From: Paraburkholderia saeva
Lineage (GTDB): Bacteria; Pseudomonadota; Gammaproteobacteria; Burkholderiales; Burkholderiaceae
Direction: 5' to 3'
Length of the DNA stretch: 64,000 bases
Assembly: GCF_907164555.1 (NCBI RefSeq)
Contig: NZ_CAJQZC010000003.1
Span: 186,001-250,000, forward strand
Below the pieces are notes generated by a model. The model made no database searches. It was not told where the DNA came from and saw only the letters and a program-made list of their open reading frames with translations. The position numbers and the translations under genes were made by a program. Below, piece after piece: positions 37,832-47,578 of this stretch. Position 1 is the first letter of the stretch, and each line of letters opens with the position of its first letter.

Positions 37832-39040
37832 ATGAACGCCCCCACCGAAATCAAATACTTCCCTCTGGCCCAGCTGCAAGCGGTGCTCAAGCCGATCGAT
37901 CAGGCTAGCGGCCTCGGCAACACCTTCTACACGGACGACCAGTACTTCAAGACCGAACGGGACGCCGTGCTGAGCCAGGACTGGGTCTGCGTCGGCTTCG
38001 CGGACGACCTCAAGCAGAATTCCACCGTCCGGCCGATCGACTTCATGGGACTGCCGCTGTTGATCACGCGCAACCGCGAAGGCGCGCTGCAGGTGTTCCA
38101 CAACGTATGCAGCCACCGCGGGATGAAGCTCGTGCAGGAAGCCGGCGAGATCCAGGGCGTAATCCGTTGTCCGTATCACTCGTGGACGTACGACCTCAAC
38201 GGCGCGCTGAAAGGCACGCCGCACGTCGGCGGCATCAACCAGCACAAGGACGAGCGCGTCGCATGCGAGAGGCACGGGCTGAAAGCACTGCGCAGTCATG
38301 TGTGGATGGGCATGGTGTTCGTAAACCTCTCCGGGACCGCGCCTGAATTCGAAGAAGTAATCCGTCCCCTGACCGATCGTTGGGCACAGTTCCTCGGCCC
38401 GGACAGCTATTCGTTAATGACCGTGCCGCGCGAAGGCGGTGCGTGGTCGGTCGAGGTCAACTGCAACTGGAAGCTCGCAGTGGAGAACTACTGCGAGGCC
38501 TACCATCTGCCTTGGGTTCATCCGTCGTTGAATTCCTATTCGCGTCTCGAGGATCACTACAACATCATGTTCGGCGAGCAGTTTGCCGGTCAGGGCAGCT
38601 ATGCGTACAACCTCGCCGATGTCGAGGGAACCTCGTTGCCAACCTTCCCCTCCTGGCCGGCCGATCGCATGCGCAATGCCGAATACGTTGCGCTATTCCC
38701 CAACGTTCTGCTCGGCATCCAGGCCGATCACGCGTTCGCGATGATGCTGCAGCCCTTGTCGGCGAACCGCACCGTCGAACATCTGCGGTTGCTGTTTGTC
38801 GGCAACGACGCGGCCGATGAGCCTTCTTACGCTGCAAGCCGTCAGGCAGTGCTGAACGCGTGGCGAGTGGTGTTTTCGGAAGACATCTCCGCAGTCGAAG
38901 GCATGCAGGCCGGGCGCCAGTCACCGGGTTTCAAGGGCGGCGTGTTCTCGCCGGAGATGGACGTGCCGACCCACTACTTCCACAAATGGATGGCGCGCCG
39001 CGTTCTCGCGCACGGCCAGCAGCATGCGGGTGAAGCATGA
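37832..39040 (+). CDS. Rieske non-heme iron oxygenase alpha subunit (cluster oxygenase)
   Basis: A 402-residue oxygenase, first gene of a catabolic operon. The Rieske centre ligands are C93, H95, C113, H116 (VCSHRGM...RCPYHSW). The catalytic iron site is in NWKLAVENYCEAYHLPWVHPSLNSYS (H225, H230). The bridging position three before H225 is Glu222, not Asp, as in carnitine and glycine-betaine oxygenases. This hints at a quaternary ammonium or N-methyl substrate. No beta subunit is present. Electrons probably come from the rubredoxin-fused reductase encoded two genes downstream. The stop overlaps the aldehyde dehydrogenase start by 4 bases. Confidence 0.88.
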   Translation: MNAPTEIKYFPLAQLQAVLKPIDQASGLGNTFYTDDQYFKTERDAVLSQDWVCVGFADDLKQNSTVRPIDFMGLPLLITRNREGALQVFHNVCSHRGMKLVQEAGEIQGVIRCPYHSWTYDLNGALKGTPHVGGINQHKDERVACERHGLKALRSHVWMGMVFVNLSGTAPEFEEVIRPLTDRWAQFLGPDSYSLMTVPREGGAWSVEVNCNWKLAVENYCEAYHLPWVHPSLNSYSRLEDHYNIMFGEQFAGQGSYAYNLADVEGTSLPTFPSWPADRMRNAEYVALFPNVLLGIQADHAFAMMLQPLSANRTVEHLRLLFVGNDAADEPSYAASRQAVLNAWRVVFSEDISAVEGMQAGRQSPGFKGGVFSPEMDVPTHYFHKWMARRVLAHGQQHAGEA

Positions 39041-40494
39041 CACGCACGATTGGCCATCACTGGCTGAACTATATCGACGGCGCGTGGGTGGACAGCCCAA
39101 ACCGGCTTGACGTAGCCAATCCTGCGAACGGCGAGCCGATTGCAAGCGTCGCACTCGCGACGATCGACGATGCGCAACGCGCACTCGATGCCGCGACGCG
39201 CTGCGCCGCAAGCGGTGAGCTGACGCGACAACGGCCCGCCGAAAGGGTGCGCTGGCTGCTTCGGATCGCAGACGAAATCCGCGCGATAACGGAAGAAGGT
39301 GCTCGCATTCTGTGCCTCGAAAATGGCAAACGGCTAAGCGACGCCCGCGATGAGTTCGTCGAAGCAGCGCGCTACTTCGAGTACTACGCCGGCCTTGCAG
39401 ACAAGCTGGAAGGCATCTCCGTGCCGCTCGGCGATGACTATGTCGACTTCACCCGCTACGAGCCCATGGGCGTATCGGTGCAGATCGTGCCGTGGAATTT
39501 CCCCGTATCGATTTGCGCGCGCTCGCTTGCGCCAGCCCTCGCCGCGGGCAACGCAGTGGTGGTGAAGTCGCCCGAGCTGTCGCCACTTGGCATGTGCGTG
39601 CTGTTTGAGGCGATTGAGCGCGCGGGGCTGCCGCGCGGCGCGGCGCAACTGCTCTGCGGTCTCGGTCGCGATGTCGGCGCGCATCTGGCCGCCAGTGACC
39701 AGACGAGGCAGATTGTGTTTACGGGCTCGGTGGCGACGGGGCGCGCGATTCTCGCCGCAGCCGCGCAATGGGCCACGCCGAGCGTGATGGAGCTTGGCGG
39801 CAAGTCCGCCGCGGTGGTGTTCCCCGACTCGGACCGCGAGCAACTGCTCGCCAGCGTGAAGAGCGGCATCTTCTTCAATGCGGGGCAAGTGTGTTCGGCG
39901 ATGTCTCGTCTCATCGTGCATCGCGACATATACGACGAGGTCGTCGCCGATGTCGCGAAGCTCGCTGGCAGCCTGACGATCGGCCCCGGCGAGCAGGACC
40001 CCGACCACACGCCGGTGATCAGCGTGAATCAGCTTGAGCGCGTCGTCGCGATGTGCCAGCAAGCGATCGCGGAAGGCGCACAAGCGGTCGCCGGTGGTGA
40101 GCGCGTGAGTCATCGCGCCGGTTTCTATATGCAGCCGACCGTCCTCGCGGGCGTGCATCCGGGCATGAGCATCGCTTGTGATGAGGTATTCGGCCCGGTG
40201 CTCGCAGTCATCCCGTTCGACACCGAGGACGAAGCCGTCGCGATTGCCAACGGCACATCGTACGGACTCGTGGCCGGCGTATTCACGCGTGACATCAATC
40301 GCGCATTGCGTTTTTCACGGCGTCTGCGCGCCGGGCAGGTGTTCGTGAACGAGTGGTACGCCGGCGGAATCGAAACGCCCTTCGGAGGCGTGGGCCTGTC
40401 CGGCTTTGGCCGGGAGAAGGGTCAGGAAGCGATCTACAGCTACGTTCAAACGAAGAACATTGCGATCCGGGTCGCCCAAGGTTCAGAGGTCTGA
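39037..40494 (+). CDS. NAD(P)-dependent aldehyde dehydrogenase
   Basis: A 485-residue aldehyde dehydrogenase that should oxidise an aldehyde released by the cluster's oxygenase or flavoenzyme. It has [32 protein letters not shown] for cofactor binding, [10 protein letters not shown], catalytic Glu252 in [12 protein letters not shown] and catalytic Cys286 in [11 protein letters not shown]. The [30 protein letters not shown] segment is typical of betaine-aldehyde/gamma-aminoaldehyde dehydrogenases, but this does not define the substrate. Its ATG overlaps the oxygenase stop (ATGA), showing translational coupling. Confidence 0.92.
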   Translation: MTRTIGHHWLNYIDGAWVDSPNRLDVANPANGEPIASVALATIDDAQRALDAATRCAASGELTRQRPAERVRWLLRIADEIRAITEEGARILCLENGKRLSDARDEFVEAARYFEYYAGLADKLEGISVPLGDDYVDFTRYEPMGVSVQIVPWNFPVSICARSLAPALAAGNAVVVKSPELSPLGMCVLFEAIERAGLPRGAAQLLCGLGRDVGAHLAASDQTRQIVFTGSVATGRAILAAAAQWATPSVMELGGKSAAVVFPDSDREQLLASVKSGIFFNAGQVCSAMSRLIVHRDIYDEVVADVAKLAGSLTIGPGEQDPDHTPVISVNQLERVVAMCQQAIAEGAQAVAGGERVSHRAGFYMQPTVLAGVHPGMSIACDEVFGPVLAVIPFDTEDEAVAIANGTSYGLVAGVFTRDINRALRFSRRLRAGQVFVNEWYAGGIETPFGGVGLSGFGREKGQEAIYSYVQTKNIAIRVAQGSEV

Positions 40495-40505
40495 GGAGTC
40501 TGGCG

Positions 40506-41930
40506 ATGAAAAAGTGGCTCTGTGTCATTTGCGGGCTGATCTACGACGAAGCCCAAGGCTGGCCGAAGGACGGGATCGCGGCCGGTACCCACTGGGAAGA
40601 CGTGCCAGAAGACTGGAAGTGTCCCGACTGCGGCGTCGGCAAGGCTGACTTCGAGATGATCGAAATCACCGAGCCGGTTGCTCCGATAGTCCAGCTCGCC
40701 TCGCCGACGCAAACCCAGGCGCTGGCAGCATCGTCGGCGTCCGCGCCGGCTGCGGCCGGGACGCGTCGCGAAGGGCCGCTTGTCATCGTCGGGTCCGGGC
40801 ACGCCGGCTATAGCCTCGCTCAGGCTGTCCGGCTGCGCGACCCCGAAGCCGACATCGTGGTTCTCACGCGCGAATCGGGTCACCTGTACTCGAAGCCGGC
40901 ATTGTCGATAGCGACGTCGCAGGACCGCAGTCCCGACGCGCTGATCGCCGAATCGCCATTCGAGATCGAGCAGCGCCTGAAGATCCGCGTGTACCCGCAT
41001 TGCGACGTTCAGGCGATCGATGCTGGCGCACATCAGTTACGGACCAGCCACGGCGTGATGCGCTATTCGCAGCTCGTCCTCGCAACGGGTGCGAGCCCGG
41101 TCCGGCTCGACGTCGCCGGCCGCGCCGACGCACTGCTCGGCGTGAACAACCTCGACGACTACCGCGTGTTGCGGCATCACCTCGAAGGCGCGTCCCGCGT
41201 GGCCATTATCGGCGACGGTCTGATCGGCTGTGAATTCGCGAATGATCTGGCAGCCAGCGGCTTCGACGTGAATGTGATCGGTATCGGCAAGTGGCCGCTC
41301 GAACGCCTGTTGCCACAACAGGCCGGCACGCACCTGCAACGCGCACTTGCGGCCCTTGGCGTCAAGTGGCATCTGCAGAATTCGGTCAGCGAGATTCTCG
41401 GCGAGCCCGGCGACTGGACACTCGTGCTGGCAAACGGCAGCCGGATCAGCGCGGACGTCGTGATTTCCGCGGTGGGTCTCGCACCGAACGTCGCACTGGC
41501 GGCGGACTGCGGCCTCGAGGTTGGCCGCGGCATTCGCACCGACGCACAGCTGCGAACCAATGTTGCGGACATCTTCGCGCTCGGCGATTGTGTCGAGATC
41601 GACGGACGCCCGGCGCCGTATCTCGCGCCGATCAATTACGGCGTCGAGGCACTTGCGCGCACGCTGACCTGCCAGCCGACCGACGTACTGTATCCGCCGA
41701 TGCCGGTACAGGTCAAAACACCGGCCGCGCCGCTGATTCTGTTACCGGTGCCCGCCGCGCTCGCGCCTGGCGAATGGTGTATCAATGAGACCGGGGATGG
41801 CTTTAGCTGCGGACATTTCGATAGCAGCGGCCAGATGAACGGTTTCGCACTGATTGGACATCAGGCGCAGGCACTGCGCGGCCGCTGGGTCGAGCAATGC
41901 AAGCAACGCTCAATCAATCAGATTTTTTGA
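40506..41930 (+). CDS. Rubredoxin fused to FAD-dependent rubredoxin reductase
   Basis: A 474-residue fusion protein. Residues 1-52 are a rubredoxin domain with the four iron ligands C6, C9, C39 and C42 ([10 protein letters not shown]...KCPDCG). After an Ala-rich linker (about 60-88) comes a reductase with FAD motif [20 protein letters not shown] motif [21 protein letters not shown] and a second FAD contact [12 protein letters not shown]. It can thus pass electrons from NAD(P)H through FAD to a one-iron centre in a single chain. It is the likely redox partner for the Rieske oxygenase two genes upstream. GAGGAG about 8 bases before the ATG supports the start. Confidence 0.88.
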   Translation: MKKWLCVICGLIYDEAQGWPKDGIAAGTHWEDVPEDWKCPDCGVGKADFEMIEITEPVAPIVQLASPTQTQALAASSASAPAAAGTRREGPLVIVGSGHAGYSLAQAVRLRDPEADIVVLTRESGHLYSKPALSIATSQDRSPDALIAESPFEIEQRLKIRVYPHCDVQAIDAGAHQLRTSHGVMRYSQLVLATGASPVRLDVAGRADALLGVNNLDDYRVLRHHLEGASRVAIIGDGLIGCEFANDLAASGFDVNVIGIGKWPLERLLPQQAGTHLQRALAALGVKWHLQNSVSEILGEPGDWTLVLANGSRISADVVISAVGLAPNVALAADCGLEVGRGIRTDAQLRTNVADIFALGDCVEIDGRPAPYLAPINYGVEALARTLTCQPTDVLYPPMPVQVKTPAAPLILLPVPAALAPGEWCINETGDGFSCGHFDSSGQMNGFALIGHQAQALRGRWVEQCKQRSINQIF

Positions 41931-41960
41931 ATACGCAGACAAATCAAGCAGGCACACGAA

Positions 41961-43277
41961 ATGAATCTGCCCCACGACGACAACACTTGCGGCTGGTACG
42001 CGGCCTTGCCGCCCCAAGGTCCCGCGCGCCGCCTCACTGGTCGCCAGATCGCTGATTATGCGGTGATCGGCGCCGGCTTCGCCGGCCTTGCCGCCGCTCG
42101 CCGCCTCGCTGCTCACGAGCCCCATGCCCGCATTCTTCTTATCGACGCGCAGCGCGTCGCCGAAGGCGCATCCGGCCGCAACTCCGGTTTCGTGATCGAT
42201 CTTCCGCACAAGTTCGCGCTCGAGAACCCGGACCCGGCGTTCAAGCAGCGCCTGCTGCGGCTGAACCGCGCGGCGATCGACCAGTTGCAGTCGCTGGTCG
42301 AAGCCCACGGCATCGCGTGCCAGTGGTCGCATGCCGGCAAGTACCAGGGCGCGGTAGGCGAGCGCGGGCTCGCCTACCTTGCGCACTTCGAGAAACTGAT
42401 GGCTGCGCTTGGCGAACCGTACCGCGCCGTTGACGGCCCGGATCTCGCCAGAGTGCTCGGCACGTCCTGCTACAGCCGCGCGATCTACACGCCGGGCAGC
42501 TATCTGGTGCAACCCGCTGCGCTGGTGCGTGGACTGGCTGCATCGCTGCCGGAAAACGTCGAACTGCTGGAGAATTCGCCGATCACCCGCGTCGAGCGCG
42601 ACGGCACGGGTGGCTACGTGCTGTACGGCAAGGACGGCGAGGTCCGCACCCGCAACCTGCTGCTTGGCACCAGCATTTTCACGCGCGAATTCGGCTATCT
42701 GGAGAACCGTCTGCTGCCGGTGATGACGTTCGCCAGCTGGACCGCGCCATTGACTGAAGAGCAGAGCAAGCGCTATGGCGGCACCTTCGACTGGGGGTTG
42801 ACACCGGCTGATCACGCAGGCACGACCGTGCGGATGACGCAGGATCGCCGTCTGATCATCCGGAACACCTATAAGCACGTGCCGAAGTATGGCCGCAGCG
42901 TCGGCAATGCCACCCGCGACAGCATTCGAGTCGAGCATCGCAAGGCTTTCCTCTCGCGCTTCCCGGCGCTCGCCGACGTGCCGTTCACGCATACCTGGGG
43001 CGGCGTCTATGCGATCTCGCGCAACTTCACCAACTTTTTTGGCCAGCTCGAAGACGGCGTATTTGCGGCGGCCTGCGACAACGGGGTTGGCGCAGCATGG
43101 GGCACGATCTCCGGCACGCTGCTTGCCGATTACGCGGTCGGCGCACAGTCCTCGCTGCTCGACGACATTCATGCGGTCACCGGCATGCCATCGCTAAATC
43201 CGCCCGAACCGTTCCTCGGCCTCGGTGTGCGCACGCGGATCCGCCTCGCAGCATGGCAAAGCCGGGCGGAGCTATGA
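41961..43277 (+). CDS. DAO-family FAD-dependent oxidoreductase (PuuB-like)
   Basis: A 438-residue D-amino-acid-oxidase-fold flavoenzyme resembling gamma-glutamylputrescine oxidase and other secondary-amine oxidases. The FAD site is YAVIGAGFAGLAAARRLA. It is followed by LIDAQRVAEGASGRNSGFVIDLPH, the GRNSGF signature of this subfamily. A C-terminal THTWGGVYAISRNFTNFFGQLEDGVFAAACDNGVG region contacts the cofactor and substrate. Such enzymes oxidise a C-N bond to an imine, which hydrolyses to aldehyde plus amine, feeding the aldehyde dehydrogenase. Its stop overlaps the cupin start by 4 bases. Confidence 0.87.
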   Translation: MNLPHDDNTCGWYAALPPQGPARRLTGRQIADYAVIGAGFAGLAAARRLAAHEPHARILLIDAQRVAEGASGRNSGFVIDLPHKFALENPDPAFKQRLLRLNRAAIDQLQSLVEAHGIACQWSHAGKYQGAVGERGLAYLAHFEKLMAALGEPYRAVDGPDLARVLGTSCYSRAIYTPGSYLVQPAALVRGLAASLPENVELLENSPITRVERDGTGGYVLYGKDGEVRTRNLLLGTSIFTREFGYLENRLLPVMTFASWTAPLTEEQSKRYGGTFDWGLTPADHAGTTVRMTQDRRLIIRNTYKHVPKYGRSVGNATRDSIRVEHRKAFLSRFPALADVPFTHTWGGVYAISRNFTNFFGQLEDGVFAAACDNGVGAAWGTISGTLLADYAVGAQSSLLDDIHAVTGMPSLNPPEPFLGLGVRTRIRLAAWQSRAEL

Positions 43278-43684
43278 GCGCAACGTACACCAGGGTGGCC
43301 GAGGGCGTGCGACTCATCGACCACGCGGAACTGGGTTTTCACGTCCGGGGCGGGCCGCCCGGCGCGGCCTACGTCGCGCGGGCCTTCGCCGACGAAATCT
43401 CGCCCAATCTCGGCGTCGGTTTCGCGCGCTGGGAAGGCGCGCGAGTCAGCTGGACCACGCTTTACGAAGAGGTCATCTTCACGATCGAAGGTTGCCTCGA
43501 GGTTGAAGCCGACGGGAAGTTGCACTGCGTAAAAGCCGGTCAGGTACTCTGGATTCCGAAGTCGACGTCGCTGGTCTACTCGGGCTTCGCGCTGTTCGGA
43601 TATGTCGTCTATCCAGGGAACTGGAAACAGACTCTGGAGAAAGAGTGCGCCGACGAAGCGGCCCCGTGCTCGCGGCTCCGTTGA
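43274..43684 (+). CDS. EutQ-like cupin domain protein
   Basis: A 136-residue cupin resembling the C-terminal domain of EutQ. The barrel shows YEEVIFTIEGCLEVEADGKLHCVKAGQVLWIPKSTSLVYSG and ends FGYVVYPGNWKQTLE. The usual cupin metal His residues are largely missing, with Glu in the EEVIF motif, as in EutQ. EutQ has been assigned acetate kinase activity or a structural role in ethanolamine use; the role here is unknown. It is coupled to the upstream flavoenzyme (ATGA overlap) and closes the four-enzyme catabolic operon. Confidence 0.78.
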   Translation: MSATYTRVAEGVRLIDHAELGFHVRGGPPGAAYVARAFADEISPNLGVGFARWEGARVSWTTLYEEVIFTIEGCLEVEADGKLHCVKAGQVLWIPKSTSLVYSGFALFGYVVYPGNWKQTLEKECADEAAPCSRLR

Positions 43685-43879
43685 GCGACAGTGAAGCGCA
43701 CGCTGTCGAGCGCGCGCCCCGTCTTGACGTCACCAGGGATTAGGGCACAATTTCAGGCCTGACGATTGCCTGGCGCGCCTGCCGGCGAGAGCGTACTGTA
43801 CGCAGTGCGCGCGGTCAGGCCGCAAACGCGCGCAGGCGCGCAGAAGCGCATATAAAAAAGTCCCGGAGACAGCCGTTCC

Positions 43880-44776
43880 ATGAGGATCCAGCCATTGCCG
43901 CCGTTCAAGGCGGTGGTCGCTTTCGAGGCGACCGCGCGTCTTGGCAGCTTTACACGCGCCGCTGACGAACTCAACGTGACACAAGGTGCGATCAGCCGCC
44001 AGATCAGCCTGCTCGAAGACATGCTTGGCGCCCATCTGCTCGATCGCACGACCCGTTCGGTACGCCTTACGCCGACAGGGGAGCAATACTTTCAATCTTG
44101 CAGGGAAGCGTTGCTCTCGCTTGCCGATGCAACGCAACTGATCAAGCGCTGGCATGGCGACCTGCAGGTGACCGTTGCCACCAGCACGGCACTCGCTTCC
44201 CTGTGGTTGCTGCCGCGCATTCCCGAATTCAATGAGAGTTACGAAGGGATCGATCTGCGGATCGTTGCCTACGATCACGTGAAAGACTATCGCAAACTCG
44301 AATGCGACCTCGCGGTGTACTACTGCAAGAGTCCGCCCGAGCATATCAAGTCCACGCCGATCTGCAACGAGGAAATCTTCCCGGTTTGCAGCCCCGCGTA
44401 TCTTGCGCGCCACGGCGGCGTCCGCCGCGCCGAGGACCTTGCGAGTTGTACCTGGCTCTGGCTGGACGAATCGGAGCGCGACTGGATTACCTGGAGCGAG
44501 TGGTTTCGCCGCGTCGGCGTCGCGCCAGTCACGCCGCGCAACAAGATCAATCTCAACAGCTATTCGATGGTCATCCAGGCCGCACTGAGCGGACAAGGGA
44601 TCGCGCTCGGCTGGAGTAATCTGATTGATCCCTATCTGAAGGATGGGTCGCTCATCCGCCCCGTCCCCGACACGCTGCAAACAGAGGGACAGTTTCTCGT
44701 GCTCGAACCTTCCGGCCCCCACGAACGGCGCAAGAGCGTCGGCAGCTTCAGAGACTGGCTTCTCTCGCTCAAGTAA
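43880..44776 (+). CDS. LysR-family regulator (GcvA-like) of the catabolic cluster
   Basis: A 298-residue LysR-type regulator. The winged helix is PLPPFKAVVAFEATARLGSFTRAADELNVTQGAISRQISLLEDMLGAHLLDRTTRSVRLT, typical of GcvA/AmpR-like members. The effector domain includes FNESYEGIDLRIVAYDHVKDYRKLECDLAVYYCKSPPEH and a C-terminal FRDWLLS. It lies on the same strand between the enzyme operon and the transporter gene, 195 bases after the cupin. It therefore probably controls both in response to the substrate. The effector cannot be read from the sequence. Confidence 0.86.
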   Translation: MRIQPLPPFKAVVAFEATARLGSFTRAADELNVTQGAISRQISLLEDMLGAHLLDRTTRSVRLTPTGEQYFQSCREALLSLADATQLIKRWHGDLQVTVATSTALASLWLLPRIPEFNESYEGIDLRIVAYDHVKDYRKLECDLAVYYCKSPPEHIKSTPICNEEIFPVCSPAYLARHGGVRRAEDLASCTWLWLDESERDWITWSEWFRRVGVAPVTPRNKINLNSYSMVIQAALSGQGIALGWSNLIDPYLKDGSLIRPVPDTLQTEGQFLVLEPSGPHERRKSVGSFRDWLLSLK

Positions 44777-45037
44777 TCGTTCTTCCAGCGCGATGCTTGC
44801 AGCGATGCTGTGCGGTTTGGTCCAGCGTGCTCTTTTCCCCAGTATCGCTCGCAAGGCGTGGACTCCGTGCATCCGTCTGACTCGTCTATGACTAAGACTA
44901 ATGAATTGACGCACGAAATATCGTTTGTCCACCTTTATTGATTTCCACAAACTCTACGTGTGGGTCATACAGATGAGGGCTTCAGAAAACCGGTAACGGG
45001 AGGCCTTTTGTCACACAAAACACAAGGAGACATCATC

Positions 45038-46432
45038 GTGAGCAAGGCATACCCCAACCCCGCGTCGCCATCCGGTTCTCGCCCTGGCGCCCTCTCCGGC
45101 AAGCAACGCAAGTTCCTCTCGAAGCTGACGGTTCTCATCTCCGGCGGCATGTTCATCGACGGCTTCATCCTCGGCTGCATCGGCATCGTGATGCCCGCCA
45201 TCGCCGCCGATCTGCATCTATCGCTCGCGTGGCAGGGATTGATCGGGGCGTCTGCACTGGTTGGCATCTTTATCGGCGGCCCACTCGGAGGCTGGCTCGC
45301 GGACAAGGTGGGGCGCAAGCCGATGTTCACGATCGACCTAGCCATCTTCCTCGTCGGCTCGGTCGCGCAGTTTTTCGTGACCGAAGCGTGGCAACTGCTC
45401 GTGGTCCGGATCCTGATGGGGATCGCGATTGGCGCCGATTACTCAATCGGATGGCCGCTGCTTGCCGAATTTGCACCGGCACGCCTGCGTGGCAAACTGC
45501 TCGCGGTCCTCGAACTCGCCTGGTACGTCGGCTACCTTATCTCCTACGCACTGGGTTGGGCACTGACCGAGTCGAATGCCGCGGGATGGCATGTGATTCT
45601 CGGATTGAGCACGGTTCCCACGGTCATCGTTTTCCTGATGCGTCTCGGTACGCCGGAATCGCCGCGCTGGCTGATGAGCAAGGGCCGCCGCGACGAAGCG
45701 AAAGCGCTGGCCGCCGAACACATGGCGCACGATGAACAGCTTGATCTGCACGCCCAGGGTGCGGCAGGTAAGCAAGGGTTCGGACGTCTGTTCTCCCGCG
45801 ACTACCTCAAGACTACAATCTTCGTTTCCGTGTTCTGGGTGTGCAACGTCACGCCGTACTTCGCAATTGGCGCGTTCGCTCCGGTCGTTTTGCAAAAACT
45901 GGGGCTCCAGGAGGGGCTGACAGGCGGTCTGGTCCTGAATGGTGTCGCCGTAGTGGGTACGATCATTTCGGTGATGCTGATCGAGCGGGTTGGCCGGCGC
46001 AAGCTTGCGGTGCCGCCTTTTTTCATTTCGGCGCTTGCGCTGATGAGCGTCGCCCTGTTTGCCCACGCATCGCCCACGATCATTCTCGTTTGCTTCTTCA
46101 CCTTCTCGCTCGTCAACGCGATCTCCACTACCTTGACAGGCGTTTATCCGGGTGAAGTCTTCCCAACTGAGATCCGTGGCGTCGGTGTCGGATTCGCCAC
46201 TGCGTTTTCCCGTATCGGAGCGGCCGCAGGCACTTTCCTGCTGCCGGTGGTCATTGGTTCATTCGGCGTCGGTACCGCGATGCTGATTGCAGCCGGGATC
46301 AGTCTGTTCGGCGGGATCGTGTCCTACGCATTGGCGCCGGAAACGCGCGGCAAGTTGTTGAGCGAGGCGTCGGCTCCGCAACGACAATCGAACTCGCTGG
46401 CGTCGTCAGGCGAGTTGAAATCCGCGCGCTAA
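45038..46432 (+). CDS. MFS transporter, metabolite:H+ symporter type
   Basis: A 464-residue major facilitator with 12 predicted helices. It has the loop 2-3 motif GGWLADKVGRKPMF, the loop after helix 6 TPESPRWLMSKGRRDEA and the second-half RVGRRK, all typical of the sugar-porter/metabolite-symporter branch. Those members import organic acids, aromatics or amino-acid-like solutes. I place the start at the GTG at 45038 because AAGGAGA precedes it by 7 bases; an in-frame ATG at 44960 lacks this. As the only transporter in the cluster it is the likely importer of the oxygenase substrate. Confidence 0.87.
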   Translation: MSKAYPNPASPSGSRPGALSGKQRKFLSKLTVLISGGMFIDGFILGCIGIVMPAIAADLHLSLAWQGLIGASALVGIFIGGPLGGWLADKVGRKPMFTIDLAIFLVGSVAQFFVTEAWQLLVVRILMGIAIGADYSIGWPLLAEFAPARLRGKLLAVLELAWYVGYLISYALGWALTESNAAGWHVILGLSTVPTVIVFLMRLGTPESPRWLMSKGRRDEAKALAAEHMAHDEQLDLHAQGAAGKQGFGRLFSRDYLKTTIFVSVFWVCNVTPYFAIGAFAPVVLQKLGLQEGLTGGLVLNGVAVVGTIISVMLIERVGRRKLAVPPFFISALALMSVALFAHASPTIILVCFFTFSLVNAISTTLTGVYPGEVFPTEIRGVGVGFATAFSRIGAAAGTFLLPVVIGSFGVGTAMLIAAGISLFGGIVSYALAPETRGKLLSEASAPQRQSNSLASSGELKSAR

Positions 46433-46564
46433 CTGCCCGCATGCGGCGACGCGAGCCTCAACGCAAGCGCCGCTGCCTTGATCAAGCTTGACGGGCTCGC
46501 GACCGCGAGCTCGCTTCTTCGATTCGATTTCCCTCTCGACCCAAATTAATCAGGATCACAGCTC

Positions 46565-46981
46565 GATGAGCCGCTTACCCTCGCAAGCCGTCGCGGCGCC
46601 CCGACGCGTGCGCAACGGGAAATCTACCGTCTCGCGTACGAACAGGTTCAGCGCAATATCGATCTGCTGCGTCCCGGCTTGTCTCACCACGATCTGGCGC
46701 ATCGCGCGTTGCGCTACCCGGCGGAGCAATTTCGCCACTACTCATGCCTCTATCACGGCGTGGGACTTTGCGACGAGGCACCTTATATCTACTTTCCGGA
46801 ATCGTGGCAGGTGTGGGGCTACGACGGCGTGATTGAGCCTGGCATGGTCTTGTGCGTCGAGAGTTACGTTGGACAAACCGATGGTGGCCCCGGCGTGAAG
46901 ATCGAGGAACAGGTGTTGATCACGCAAACCGGTCACGAAGTGCTGACCCGTTACCCATTCGAAGATCGGCTTTCGGTCTGA
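46565..46981 (+). pseudogene. Truncated M24-family peptidase/creatinase-fold gene
   Basis: About 139 codons encode only the C-terminal part of an M24 (Xaa-Pro peptidase/creatinase/DddP-fold) protein, normally about 400 residues. The frame begins DEPLTLASRRGAPTRAQREIYRLAYEQVQRNIDLLRPG. It continues with HGVGLCDEAPYIYFPE, GVIEPGMVLCVESYVGQ and GVKIEEQVLITQTGHEVL, which hold the last metal ligands (His, Glu, Glu). The N-terminal domain and first Asp ligands are absent upstream, and no fitting start exists. Decay is probably recent because the remaining frame is open. It may once have been the last enzyme of the Rieske cluster. Confidence 0.7.
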
Positions 46982-47018
46982 TACGCAATAGCCTCTTGCA
47001 CCCACTTCAACCAAAACA

Positions 47019-47288
47019 ATGACTACCGCTGACTTGATCGGGATTTTCGGTGTCGTCTGCTATCAGATTGCCTATGGCGGCATGCAGCTCGGCTTCCTGC
47101 AACGCGAGGATCGAAGTTATCTGATTCTCAACCTGTTTGGTCCTTGTTGCTTGCTCTATTCGCTCTTCTTCCATTTCAACCTGGCGGCCGCCGTCAGTCA
47201 GGCACTGTGGGTTGTGTGGAGCTGCCTGGGTGTGGCCAAGATGGAGCTCGCGCGGCGACAAGCTCAGAGTTCTCTGCCTGGCGGCTAA
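47019..47288 (+). CDS. CBU_0592-type small membrane protein
   Basis: An 89-residue protein with three hydrophobic segments: TADLIGIFGVVCYQIAYGGMQ, YLILNLFGPCCLLYSLFFHF and AAAVSQALWVVWSCLGVAK. The pattern of a helix, an LNL-G---L-S--F-FN segment and a final W-Vxx--G helix resembles the CBU_0592 family, of unknown function. It lies between the M24 remnant and the IS element. No partner gene is evident. The start ATG at 47019 has only a weak ribosome binding site. Confidence 0.65.
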   Translation: MTTADLIGIFGVVCYQIAYGGMQLGFLQREDRSYLILNLFGPCCLLYSLFFHFNLAAAVSQALWVVWSCLGVAKMELARRQAQSSLPGG

Positions 47289-47578
47289 CCCGGCGGCTGG
47301 TCAGTCATTCCGACGCCTTGCGCTCGCCGGACTCCGCAAGATAATCGCGCTGAACGCTCAACGACGGCTTTGCGGAACGAACGGACGCCGGAATGTCACC
47401 GCTCGGCGTATTTTGAGCGACCGGCTATGGCCGGATTGAGGCAGTGCCCTCCGCAATTTGCTCGCCGGAGACCGGCCATTGAGTGAGGGCGAACGAGACC
47501 TCAGGCCGCCAAACTGGAGAACGACCTCGACCGGCGGCTAATGGCCGAGGCCGTGTCAAAACGCGAGCGATCACCTAG

